Assembly (NCBI GenBank): GCA_014529385.2
Contig: CM043963.1
Coordinates: forward strand, 95,184,412-95,248,411
Direction of reading: 5' to 3'
DNA: 64,000 nt
Origin: Adiantum capillus-veneris
Lineage: Eukaryota > Streptophyta > Polypodiopsida > Polypodiales > Pteridaceae
The notes below the pieces were generated by a model, which had not been told where the DNA came from, ran no database searches, and saw only the letters and a list, made by a program, of their open reading frames with translations. This document shows positions 1 to 9,985 of this stretch, one piece after another (positions within the stretch are counted from its first letter, which is position 1; every line of letters starts with the position of its first letter). Position numbers and translations under genes: made by a program.

Positions 1-1409
1 CCTCAGGGAATACGTCATCATACTCCCTCAGCCAGTCTGGTCGAAGTGAGGTATCTGATTGGTCCACCTCATTAAGTTTAACTGCATATATTTGCTGACC
101 CTTTCTTAGTCCCTTCAAGAGTCTGCTGGCCTTAACTAGAATAGCCCTAGGTCTCCCATTTTCCCCCTGAATTAAGGCTTCATTACCCAAGTTATCTGTA
201 AATGTAAAGTTTCCTTGTGCACAATGGATATGGGCCTTATTTTGCTTTAACCAATCCATCCCTAGTATCCCATCAAAGAATCCTAAGGGTAGGGTTCGGA
301 ATTGGGTAGAAGTTGGGTGTCCCCCTAAATCGAAGTCAATTTTGCCTACAGAGCGTTGAGATACTACCTCCTTGCCGTTTGCTAACTCGACAACTAGCTT
401 ACTTGACGGATACTTATCTAGCTTAAGCTTTCTCATGCATCTGGGTGAAAGAAATGAAAGAGTACTGCCACAATCTATAAGGAAGTTAACTTGTTCACCT
501 CTGAGAGATCCTGGCGTATGAATGACTGCGTATTGCTCGCAACCATTGGGATTGTCAATTGTAGCATGTAGGGTTGCTCTCTCCACTGCTTCATCACCCA
601 CAGTTGGTTGAACTACTGCGGCATTCACTCTGGCGATAGCTCCACGCCCTCGCCCTCTGTTCATTCTTCCGCGTCCTCCTCTTCCATTAGCTTGGCCATG
701 CCCACGGGTATTCAAGGGTATGGCATTGGCGTTGGTTGCATGAATGTTCCTGGGGCAATTGGATCTGTAGTGTCCATGCTCGCCGCAACCATAGCATCGA
801 ACATCAGGGAACTCCATGGTGGTAGTGGTAGCCACAATAGGGCGCTGGTTATAGGTTTGGTTGGCTGGTCTGTTGTCCCAAGAAGTGTTCCTTGCCCTCT
901 TTGCCCAATGATTCCTCCTATTCTGATTAGCCTTTTGTACTTCGAGAGCTAGAGGTTTAGCCCTCAACAAGGCATCCTGTAGAGTTGATGGCCTGAGAGC
1001 CTCCAGCCGAGTGTTCAAGGGATCGATTAGTCCTTGACAAAACCTTGCCACCTGTTGTTCCAAGGTCATCTTAGGAGAATATCTCCGAAGAGTGACAAAC
1101 CTTGCATAGTATTCTTCGACCGTTGAATTCAGCTGCCGAAGTGAAAAGAACTCATTCATTCTCAAGGTCCTATAGGCAGGTGGTAAATAATGTCCCATTA
1201 TCGCAGCTTTGATGTCTTCCCAAGATTGGGAAGATCCTTTAATGTCCAGGTCTCTGCAATGTTGCTTCCACCATATCTTGGCATCGCCAGTCAAGCGGAA
1301 CATCGCAAGCATGGTCTGATTTACGGGTTGGGTTCCCGCAGCTTCGAAGTAATCGTCCATGGCTTCCATCCATACTTCCGCATCTCTCTCCACATTTGCC
1401 CCCTTGCCC
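1..1409 (-). pseudogene. Ty3/gypsy gag, CCHC zinc knuckle, retropepsin and RT start (partial)
   Basis: The minus strand is open from about 1409 to base 1. A retrotransposon gag domain comes first, with residues such as AEVWMEAMDDYF, GDAKIWWKQH and SWEDIKAAI, ending in the SRLEALRP-like segment LNTRLEALRP. A zinc knuckle CYGCGEHGHYRSNC lies near 810-760, followed by an RG-rich linker. A pepsin-like protease has NFLIDCGSTLSF near 510-470 and ILGMDWLKQNKAHI near 265-225. The frame ends at the window edge with PDWLREYDDVFPE, the conserved entry to gypsy RT. The protease motif is DCGS instead of the usual D-S/T-G. The 5' end of gag is cut off by the TTAA element at 1414-2752. No stop is visible here, so this is partial and insertion-disrupted more than decayed. 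The plus-strand reading frames over this stretch are antisense shadows. Confidence 0.88.
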
Positions 1410-1413
1410 TTAA

Positions 1414-2752
1414 CACTAGGTTGATAATGGGACACTTTTATGTCCTGGGACACTTTTATGTCCCGTTAAGTGACCATTTTCCTTGAATTATGTCAAGAGT
1501 TTCAAAATGGATTTTGAGGTGCTATCTATCTAGAAAGTTGTCTCATGAGCTGAAAAAAACTCGACATTTTTTTGGAATATCAATTCCATCTTTAACCTTG
1601 TCCTTGCACAACATTTCACAACCTAAACTGTGTGAAAAAACGGGTCCTGTTTTTGGCTTTTTTAAACTTTTTGCAACTATACCACTCTAGAATTCATGTT
1701 TGTGAGGTCTATAATGCTAGAGAACTATCTTTAGTAGTCCTCAACATGTCCTGATGCTTCTAGGGAGAAATAAATGTTAAAGTTGTAAGTTATGACCAAA
1801 TTACAAAAATTGTCAACTCCTGTTTTTTAGCCAATTTTAGCTCTTCTATGATTTTTTTGGTGACTTTCATGATATCCAAATGCAGTTTTGCTTTTCTATG
1901 TCGCATATTGTAACACAAAGCTAATATTCCTTGAGTTTTGGGGCACCTAATACCCTATTTTTCATAGTAGACAACGATGGTTGATTTTTTCAATTATAGA
2001 AGAAAACAAAACATTCTAGTATATCAAGTATAGCTTTTTCAATATTGTTAGTTTCTTGTGACAACTACATGCATTTTGTAGGTAGTAACCATATCTAGTC
2101 ATAAGGATCAAATTTGGCTAGATATTGAATAGTTTCTATGGGATTCTACAACTCATAATGTTGAACCCAGTTTTTTCATGTTTGCTGTATTTAGCACTTC
2201 ATCTTTGTCCCCAAGATTCCCCTTGGTAAGAGATGTATTATTATTTTTACATGCTCCATGGCTCCTTACGAACATAAAGGGCAATAGAGAACTAAGAAAA
2301 CATGCATATATTATTTGTATTGAGCGTGGCTATAGAAACTTTGATGATAGGTTTGCAGAATGGTAAAAATTCAACTTTTTTGTACCTATTTATTTTGGCA
2401 AAACAAAAAATAGTGAGTGAGAAGCAATCATATGTTCTTATCACCAACCCATTGAAGTTAACTAGGGAGTTTATATCAAGTCCTACAAAAATCCCTAATC
2501 TTATTTTTATGCAACAAAACGTAAGAAATGACTGTTTTGATGAAAATGCACTGGTCCATCAACTTTGGACGCTTTGTGTGACCAAAAGATGATAAATTTT
2601 ACAAGTTTCTTATTTTTTCCATGTATAGTAGGCCTTGAACTATAACCACATGAAAGGATTTTACAAAATGAGTGGATGTACTATGGTTTTGGAGGTTTTT
2701 TTCAAAACCCTGAAAGGACACTTTTATGTCCTGTTAGGTTACCAACCTAGTG
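1414..2752 (+). mobile_element. TTAA-flanked inverted-repeat element, copy 1 (1339 bp)
   Basis: The ends read CACTAGGTTGATAA and TTACCAACCTAGTG, an inverted repeat, and TTAA lies immediately outside both ends (1410-1413 and 2753-2756). Subterminal copies of the dyad GGACA-N6-TGTCC occur twice at the left end (about 1430-1461) and once at the right (about 2715-2731). No transposase is visible; the longest frame is about 96 codons and is not shared intact with the other copies, so it is a non-autonomous element. Two homologues occur at 53782-55139 and 58171-59509, both in the opposite orientation. It sits in the gag gene of the host gypsy element, and the gag frame continues on the far side when one TTAA is counted, which supports a TTAA target duplication. 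Confidence 0.88.
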
Positions 2753-2756
2753 TTAA

Positions 2757-2856
2757 AGATCGGAGGTTGGGCTTGTTTGAGGAGAAGCTTCTTCTCTTGC
2801 GCTGCCGAGTACAGAGCAACAGGCGGTGCCTACATGGGTTATACAAAATTCTTGAT
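2757..2856 (-). pseudogene. Ty3/gypsy gag, N-terminal piece beyond the TTAA insertion
   Basis: The minus strand here encodes a short stretch including ALYSAAQEKKLLLKQAQPP, in the frame that continues into the gag at 1409. It is the N-terminal part of the same gag, separated by the inserted element. Upstream, the frame meets TAG and TAA, and no in-frame ATG is visible. The true start has therefore been lost, frameshifted, or reached by splicing from further upstream. Confidence 0.6.
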
Positions 2857-3046
2857 ACCATTACTTGATTTTCAAGATAGACACGAGACTTTAATAAAAT
2901 TCAAAATTCCACTTTATCAAGAGATAGAGATTCAGAGACAAAAAGCACTTTATTGATGGAAATTTATTACAATCAAAACTCCTCAAGGTTTAGAATGACT
3001 GATGACCGCTTATTACATGGCTTTATGGATTGCGTATAACATACGC

Positions 3047-3562
3047 CTAGGAAATGGTATTGACATGATGAACTACTTCATTCGTGTAATAGTTCTTATA
3101 CACATTCTTGAGGGGATAATAAACTAAGATATCGGGCCGGAGTTCCGCTTTCAGTAATCCAAAGGTTTTGAATCGGTTTGCTGGAATCACATTGGTGACC
3201 TTCTCCAAGAGCCAGTCGTTGATGGTTTGGTTGGAGTTGCCCGAAACAGTCTGGTCCAATCGTGTGGGCACCAAGTAGAATATCTCTATCACTCTCACCT
3301 CTTCTCCCCAACGTATCTTCTTCAAGTCGGTAGCCAGGAACCCTAGCTTCCGAGCATTGATGTAGTAAACCCCTCCTGGAAATGTCCAATCAAGTTCCCA
3401 TCCTTTGTCAATGCGAGTGGAGTGTGGCGTATAAGCCTTCAACAGTATCTCCATGACATCTCGCCCGAACCGGTAAACAGGGGATCTTCGAGCTTGCTCA
3501 TAAATAAGCTCAAACACTTGGAACTTCCGATATTCGAGCACAGGGTCGTCCTGCAACACCAA
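3047..3562 (-). CDS. Leader ORF between PBS and gag, function unknown (171 aa)
   Basis: This uninterrupted 171-codon frame begins with MVLQDDPVLEYRKF about 90 bp inside the primer-binding site, in the sense orientation of the gypsy element. It is mixed in composition, rich in aromatic and charged residues (for example WGEEVRVIEIFYLV and KTFGLLKAELRP), with no membrane segment, zinc motif or repeat that I can see. I do not recognise the family. Its place in the leader ahead of gag is unusual, because most gypsy elements start with gag. It could be an element-specific accessory protein, the captured end of a host gene, or the N-terminal part of an unusually long gag. About 200 bp without an open frame separates it from the gag piece at 2757-2856. 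Confidence 0.5.
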   Translation of the reverse strand: MVLQDDPVLEYRKFQVFELIYEQARRSPVYRFGRDVMEILLKAYTPHSTRIDKGWELDWTFPGGVYYINARKLGFLATDLKKIRWGEEVRVIEIFYLVPTRLDQTVSGNSNQTINDWLLEKVTNVIPANRFKTFGLLKAELRPDILVYYPLKNVYKNYYTNEVVHHVNTIS

Positions 3563-3650
3563 TGCAAGGAATTCGGATCAACTACCTATATACTTTCAGT
3601 TCCTTTTAAATGTTCAAACAATACGACTTTATTTTCCCAGCCTAACCTAG

Positions 3651-3662
3651 GCTCCGATACCA
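3651..3662 (-). other. Primer-binding site of the gypsy element
   Basis: On the minus strand this reads TGGTATCGGAGC, one base away from TGGTATCAGAGC, the initiator-tRNA-Met-complementary site common in plant LTR retrotransposons. It lies two bases inside the LTR end at 3665, the same spacing as in the copia element at 20207. Confidence 0.85.
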
Positions 3663-4339
3663 GGTGTGAGGTCCCCACCCCGTCGTATCAAACAACGGAT
3701 CTGATGGTAAACCTGGTGGCCACTAGATCTATAGCGGAAGCAAACAAAATGGTTCAGGGTTCAACTAGCGGACGATCTCTCATCACAAAGTGAGTCGAGT
3801 TCGAGCCTACTAGCAACGAGATCTAGCTCCACCTCGCAGGGGAAGCGTACTTAACTATCTAGTGATCCTAAGACCCACCTTACAAGAGGAGAGAAAACCC
3901 GAGTGCCTTTTTCCCCATGTTTCAGAGGCACGTACTCTCGAGGATTCGCCGCTCTAGGGGCAATGAGTAATACCAATATCGAGTAAGCACTATGGGGACA
4001 GAGAGTTCCCGACCAATCGGGACCACCCATCTCATAGGCATTGGCAACCCGAGCCAAGCCCCCACTTTCCACCCCCACACTCACACTTCCTCGTGTGACC
4101 TAATTACTACCACAAGGTTGTTCAACATAGATATTCCTTGTTTAATTCCGAATCACATGGTTCGTTAAAACAGCCCTTCAACCAGTATTGCAAACAACAC
4201 CAAGACAGAATTCTAGTAAAAATTCTACTCAAACTTATTCATAAACGTTCCAATGTTCTGGAGGTACAACATCCCCCCTCCAGCGAGAGTTCACTCCTCC
4301 CGTTGTCGCCTAGCTGCCCATACAACTAGGTATGTCCAC

Positions 4340-4450
4340 CACATAGAAAGCACGTCATGGACACTCTCATCGCATAGAAAGCAAGACGTGGGTTCCCACC
4401 GCATAGAAAGCAAGTCGTGGGTATCCATTGCATAGAAAGCAAGACGTGGA
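4340..4450. repeat. Minisatellite, about four units of ~30 bp
   Basis: The core CATAGAAAGCAAGACGTGG, with minor variants such as AAGTCGTGG and ACGTCATGG, recurs four times with 10-12 variable bases between cores. It lies inside the long LTR of the gypsy element. Confidence 0.85.
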
Positions 4451-5708
4451 TTCAAGAGCCCTAACGAGGAACTCTGCCCCCTGTGATCAATAGGGGGGTC
4501 AGGATTGATTCAACATTGCAAATAAAATGACCATGTCGAGCTAAAGTTTCCCTAGCAAACATTCTTTCCTCTTGCAAAGAGCATACCTATCAATCATTTC
4601 TTTCCTACTTTATACTTAAATGTACTATGCATTCAATGCCGAGGTTTCTGTCGGATTTCTCCAACATGTTCGGGGATATGTTCATTCCTAGTTAATCGTA
4701 TGCAATGTTAATTAAACAACTTGAATAGAAATTGGGACCTACCTCTTCCATTTCTTCGTCAATAGCCCGTGAGATGGCCGGTATTTGCTCGTCCATGGGA
4801 GCCTTCCCCATCCCGTTGACATTGCTCGTTCCTGCTTCGCAATCATGGGCACCACCGAAGCGCGTCCTCTTAACCGGGGCCATTTCTCACTACTTTAAAT
4901 GATTAGCTTGGAGAAAGAGCTAAGGTTCACAAGCATCATAACAGTCCAATGGGTAGATTAGTGACATCAGTTAATCCCTCCTATATGAGAGTCTAGATTT
5001 CTTTCATAAAGCAATCATTAAGGATGGCACATAATCCTATGGGAACCGGCTCTAAGATAACTATTCGGCTTACATGATCAAGAATAATTAGGATTTCACT
5101 ATTGGAATTACCAGAGAATTGGATTAAGTATGATTAAACTATTTCCTAGCAATTAGATGATGCAGATTTACCCTATACATATGTGTGAGGAAAAACCAAT
5201 TCTTAGAGACTTATTGACGGATTAATTTCTCATTAATTACGTCTTAATGCATAAGAGAAATGAATTCAATTAAGCTACAATGTTAATGAGTGATTACAAT
5301 AGTGATTCTCTTCAATCTGCACAAATACTAGCTTACCGATTAATTACTATGCTATCTAGAGAGAGAAGATTCTGATAATTATGCTCTAATCATTAATTGA
5401 GAGTAAAGAATGGCTGATAATTCAGCTATGGAATGATCATTACATAATAGAGTACGAATAAGGAGAATTTAGAGAGTAGTCATAGAGATTTTCGACTAGG
5501 AATAAGCATAATAGACAAGGAATTTAGATGGTAGAGAAAAAGATTTACAGGTGGCATTAATTAAACTGTCGTTACCGTGATTAAGAGCTGGTAATCTTCT
5601 CGATTTTCTGATCTAATCGAGCTTCTTGAGATGAAAATTCGGCAGCAACTCCCTCCTAGCTTCTTCTTCAATAGGTGTGTGATTCGACAGCACCTCCCCA
5701 ATGTACGT

Positions 5709-5745
5709 GGGTGTGTGTGTATGCACTGTGTGTGTGTGTGATCAT

Positions 5746-5785
<40 letters not shown>
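5709..5785. repeat. (TG)n microsatellite
   Basis: Interrupted TG dinucleotide runs in the LTR of the gypsy element; the antisense reading frame gives a poly-His/Thr artefact. Confidence 0.95.
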
Positions 5786-5789
<4 letters not shown>

Positions 5790-6535
5790 AGGTCTTTAAA
5801 TAGGCTCCTACAGGCTGAAAATCGATCTGGGTTGCTAAATGCATCTGGGAGCTTCTCCAGTTAAGCATGGCAAGTCCAGTTCTCTGCCCACCAAGTGTCA
5901 GGTTGGCTTGGTTAACTGGTTCTGAGACTGAGTTGCAGGCTTGGCAGCTTTCCCAAGACTCCCACAAAGCAAGAGGGCACCCCCTAGCTACTAAAGCTGA
6001 TATGGAGTGGCCTGGGACCTGTTCCCACACAGTCCCGGGCCCCCGGTGCCTCCCCGGACAATTTTTAGGAAATTTGGTTCTAGGCTAAAACGGGTCATAC
6101 GAATCGGATTTTGAGGCCGTAAATTGCTATACTAAGCTCTAACTAAGACGTACTAGCCCGAGTACCTGCCATATTTAGCAGTCCCCCGGGTCCAAAAATG
6201 CATTTTTCCAAATTTGGTGTACGGGAGAAAATTTTCGAGACGATCAAGACTGGACGGGTCGGGTGACCAAAAACTTACTATTTTTGGAAATTTTTCACAA
6301 AAATTATTTTAATTCACATTTTGAAGCTTTATAACATTCTAAACATCATGGCACTGACAGAATCTGGAAAACTGCTAAAAATAGTAACTTATTCCATTGT
6401 ATTCATTTCGTGGTACAAGGGTGCTCTTGTGATCGGGTCAGAGACCTTACAATCATCAGCATTCACTGCAGCTCATTACCCTGAATAGGCGACTGAGACA
6501 TCAACAAGCCTCCATCACCAGACAGTATCTGGAGG

Positions 6536-7667
6536 ATGATGATCTCTTTGACTGACTTGGAAAGATTTCAAAGGCTATATGTGGGAGCCAGGGAAATGGT
6601 AGAACATTGGAAATCAGCAACTTTCCATGATAAAGAAGCTTGCCGACTACCTGCGCATCCCAGTACCGTCCAGCTGTTGGAACGAGTTCCTAAATGTATA
6701 CTCAATGCTAATGATAGAGTGGCAAACCCACACTGGCAAAGGCAGTCTACTGCAGATATTCGCTCCCTAGCCCTAGAACTGGAACTTCTGCTAGGTAACA
6801 AACCAACTTACCGCTGTATGAAGGATGTCAGGGTACAACTCAAGGAAGTTTTGGTGCAAATGCAAACTGCCAAAGGTGTTTTGGATCAGAGAGTCAAATC
6901 CATTCTTTAGGACCAGACATCCACTAGTAGCAGAGGACCTCAGACGCGAATGTCAGTTGGAGCACAGGCAACTGCTCTTCGAACACTGTTCCAGCTAGTG
7001 AGAATCACCAGAAAGATGATGCAGCAGGAGAACCAGGTTGTTCTCAATTTCTTAGAATTTGTGTTTGATTCTCCAGTTCTCTTGTATGCTGTTCGAGCAA
7101 GAGAAACCGAGCTGCCAAGATTCTTTCTTGCGCTGTATCCTCAACATCAAGAACAAGTTGATCGTCTCACATACTTCAAAATTACTGATGAGCTTCAGGA
7201 TTGGTATGAGCGATCAACTGTGGAATGGAAGACTTGGCAGACGTTGTTCAATGATGCTCTCCAAATCAATGACATTCAGACACTAAAAGAGGAGATGCAA
7301 AGGATTCAGCTATGTATGGGCCAATGGAAGATTCAAGTCAGAGGACTGACCAGGATTACTAATCAGTTGCTACAAATCTTCCAAATTTCCTGGAAAAGAC
7401 ATTGCAGCAAAGTCGGGTCTAGCACCACAGTACAGGGAGATGGCTGAGATTCTTTTCGAAGCTCGAGTCAAAACTTATCAACCTCTTCCAGAAGGATGGA
7501 TCCATACTGCTTCGCATTGTCATAAGTTGGCTAGAACCAGACTGAGTAAGGGCAGGCGTACACTCTATGATCCTGACACCAAAACCTATCATTCTCTCAC
7601 GCCTTATGAAGTAGAGATGAACACCGATCGGCGGGATCAACTTGAGCAGGAGGCCATTTACCACTGA
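6536..7667 (+). pseudogene. Broken ORF of ~380 codons, family not recognised
   Basis: Three adjacent open segments fit one ancestral frame. Codons from 6536 to 6907 and from 6911 to about 7390 share a frame and are separated only by a TAG at 6908-6910. A shift near 7390-7440 then leads to the last segment, ending QLEQEAIYH at 7667. The product looks helical and soluble, with many Q, L and R and segments such as ITDELQDWYERSTVEWKTW. It ends with a charged C-terminus (YDPDTKTYHSLTPYEV). I see no zinc finger, protease or RT motif. The gypsy element at 1-6451 was apparently inserted just upstream, so the 5' part may lie off the left edge. A gag-like or endogenous pararetrovirus-like protein is possible because a TATA box and a leader-like region follow, but I cannot assign it. 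Confidence 0.5.
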
Positions 7668-8520
7668 TTCAGAAGGAGAATGCTAGTACTGGGACTTCTT
7701 AGGCATCGTCCCAGTCAAAAGGCAAAGGCAAACGGAAGACGGTCCGATGGAAGGATACTGGGTAGTTCCATCTCAGAATTCAGTGGTGACTTTTCTTCTC
7801 AGCAGGTAGGGAGAGGTGACAGCTCTACCTTGGCCTGGTGAGAGCTCCACCTTGGACTTTTTCACTGCCTCTCGCAATCCTTGGTCCTTCTTGAACTCCT
7901 ACTCGTAATCTTTGAATGGCCATTCTATCAGTGGTCAAGCTGGCATCCCAACATCAGAACCAGACAATGGATTTTTCAGTCTAACATCAGAATCAGACAA
8001 GGGAATTTTTCAAAAAATTTGGAATCTTGCCAAAATTCAAGAAAGAAGGGAAGGATGTAGATGGTTGGATAGTCACTATGTGGGAACGTCTTCTTAGAAG
8101 ATGGGCAGCGAATCACTTAGTAATTACTACTGTAAGCCTGAAGTGTATAAATAGGGCCCATTACATTGTAATCGGGTTGGCAATTGTTACCACTTGGGTT
8201 AGCGCTTTAGCTATAATTGTACTTGAGAATCATTGGCAGTATTGTCGGCTGTACTTTCTCTCTGTAATCATATTCATTGTAATCTTGATCTGTAATCCCA
8301 ATCATGGAATATATTTTAGTTATACTGACTTCTCATCCAGTATTTTGAATCTGAATCTGAATCTAAACCTTATTTCTAGTACATCAGTGTGATTCTTATT
8401 TCAATATCCACATTTTAGTCTAGTCTTTGATTCCTGCCCAGTCTGCTTTCCGAAATCTTTCCACACTAGTAGCTGAAATCTTTCAACACTAGAACTAGCT
8501 GTCTCAAGAGATCAGCTCCA
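7668..8520 (+). other. Non-coding stretch downstream of the broken ORF
   Basis: I see no gene here. It contains an internal near-repeat (GACAGCTCTACCTTGG and GAGAGCTCCACCTTGGAC, 7815-7860), a duplicated phrase around 7965 and 7990 (ATCAGAA-CAGACAA), a TATA box at 8146, and a short GAATCT tandem run at 8344-8366. The layout of gene end, AT-rich gap and TATA box resembles the intergenic promoter region of a pararetrovirus or an LTR promoter. That is only a resemblance. Confidence 0.4.
8146..8154 (+). promoter_or_regulatory. Candidate TATA box
   Basis: TATAAATAG followed by GGCCC is a good plant TATA box. Nothing that it would now drive is intact downstream; the next coding remains start near 8900. 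Confidence 0.45.
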
Positions 8521-8929
8521 GTTCAATAAACCATGAAAGAAATCGTGACAATCTCAAAGAAGATCCTCTGCCAAAGGTGAGCAAAGATTTTCATGATCAA
8601 GCAAAGGAAATGATGGGTTTGGGCCAAGTACCATTGTAAAGCGGGATGGTAGTGGTACACAAAGGAAAAGGGTCTTGCCCGATCCAAAAACAGGTGAATC
8701 TTTCTCAACGAGATTCTTGGTAACAAGGAATGGATCAATATGCTTTACAAAACTTGAAGGTTTGAAGAGATGTGACAGGTAATATGGATATAATGTACAA
8801 ATAGGCATGAAAGAGAGTGGGTTGCTAGAGCATACTGAAAATGTTTTGGGTTTGTGTGAGCAAGTTTCTTTTATAGATACTATGGGTGAGCTTGATGCTA
8901 TAATGGAGTCTAGTTTGCATCTTTGAAGT

Positions 8930-9985
8930 GAAGTTGTGGAAGTATGCTCTATACAAATGTATCAAGTCATAGAAGCCTTTAAAGAAAACCAATGTTTCAA
9001 GCAAACAATATGCCTAGATATCTATGTTGAAACTAAATACAAGAGTGTAGCAAAGAAGGTGAAACCAGTAGCTTCACCCTTACCACCCAACAAAAGGGAA
9101 AAGATTGAGCAGGCTTCTTTGCAACCAAGTTTAAGGAATCCTAAAAAGATTGGGCATACCTTCACAAAGGAGTCTTTTTAAGAGTTTCAGATTGGTTGCA
9201 AGGAGTTTCTAACACAAGAGGAGACAAAGTGCTTCAAAGAAATTCTTTCAAAGCATGGTAAGGCTTTTGCATATGAGCCACATGAGATAGGATGTGTTGA
9301 TGCTTCTATTGTAGCTCCTATGGTAATTTTCACAATACCTCATGTGCCTTCGAATCTGCGGCCTATTCCAGTTCCAAAGGCTCATTTGCCAAAGTTAGTA
9401 GAGCTACTGAATGAGAAAATCAAAATGGGGATTTTGGAGCCTTCTTATGCTCCATACTCAAATAGGTGGTTCACAGTTCCAAAGAAGAATGGTGCTCTAC
9501 ACTTTATCCAAGATATGCAGCCAGTGAACAAGGTGACAATTAGAAATGTAGGTACTGGACCGATCATGGATGAGTAGAGACTTGACAACCATGAGGACAC
9601 CTTTGGGTTTGGTAAGAATGTGTACCTTGCCATAGGAAGCAACCAACTCGGTTGCACATATGATGAATGGGATGAATAAGGTCTTACGTGACTTTATTCC
9701 TTAAATCACAATGCCTTTCATTGATGATTTTCCTATCAAAGGATGTGAAGAAAGTGAGAAAGATGAAGCTTTGGATCTCAAGGGATGTCGCAAGTTTATG
9801 GTATTTCACATAAATGATTGTAATAAAATTTTGTCTAGGTTAAAAGAAGTGAATCTTACATTGTTAGGGAAAAAGTATATGTTTGTTGTCAATGAAGTGC
9901 TCATTGTGGGGCACATGTCCGGGCCATATGGTAGGAAACCTTGTCCAACAAAGGTAGATGCCATCCAAAGAACTAGAGTGCATGG
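8930..9985 (+). pseudogene. Ty3/gypsy reverse transcriptase, N-terminal half, broken
   Basis: From about 9180 the plus strand encodes EFLTQEETKCFKEILSKHG, then in the open frame 9320-9574 IPHVPSNLRPIPVPKAH, LNEKIKMGILEPSYAPYSNR, WFTVPKKNGALHFIQDMQPV and NKVTIRNVGTGPIMDE, the conserved entry region of a gypsy RT. A TAG and rearranged sequence follow. The catalytic region is then degraded: the frame at 9711-9989 starts MPFIDDFPIKGCEE, where the usual active-site box is represented by FIDD. It continues through DHINDCNKIL-like and VDAIQR sequence and breaks off at the PPR block. The upstream part, 8520-8930, is likely protease/linker but too decayed to assign. Confidence 0.78.

Larger units (their letters stand above)
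1..6451 (-). mobile_element. Ty3/gypsy LTR retrotransposon, 5' part (runs off left edge)
   Basis: This element lies on the minus strand. In element order it has a long LTR at the right (3665-6451), a tRNA-type primer-binding site, a leader ORF, gag, protease, and the first residues of reverse transcriptase at base 1. The rest of pol and the other LTR lie outside the window. Gag is interrupted by a 1339-bp TTAA-flanked element. The five bases to the right of the LTR are ATCAT, the expected target duplication, but the partner copy is out of view. The gag-protease-RT order and the CCHC/protease sequences identify Ty3/gypsy. Confidence 0.85.
3665..6451 (-). repeat. 5' LTR of the gypsy element (2.8 kb)
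   Basis: The plus strand begins TGTGAGGTCC and ends GACCTTACA, an imperfect inverted terminal repeat with TG...CA ends. The PBS abuts the left end. The LTR contains a 30-bp-period minisatellite (4340-4450) and a TG microsatellite (5709-5785). Short open frames in it (for example the antisense of 3851-4084) show no recognisable domain. The partner LTR is outside the window, so the boundaries rest on the terminal repeat and the PBS only. Confidence 0.72.

Noticed and set aside
608-1690. Plus-strand open frames of 66-114 codons
   Set aside because: Those up to 1409 are antisense to a clear gag-protease frame on the minus strand, and the rest lies within the TTAA element.
1414-2752. Assignment of the TTAA elements to the CACTA superfamily because they start CACTAG
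   Set aside because: CACTA elements duplicate 3 bp. Here the flanks match as TTAA in all three copies, and the host frame is recovered with one TTAA.
2852-2875. TGGTATCAAGAA on the minus strand as a primer-binding site
   Set aside because: The better match TGGTATCGGAGC at 3651-3662 sits two bases from a well-formed LTR end, and this one abuts no LTR.
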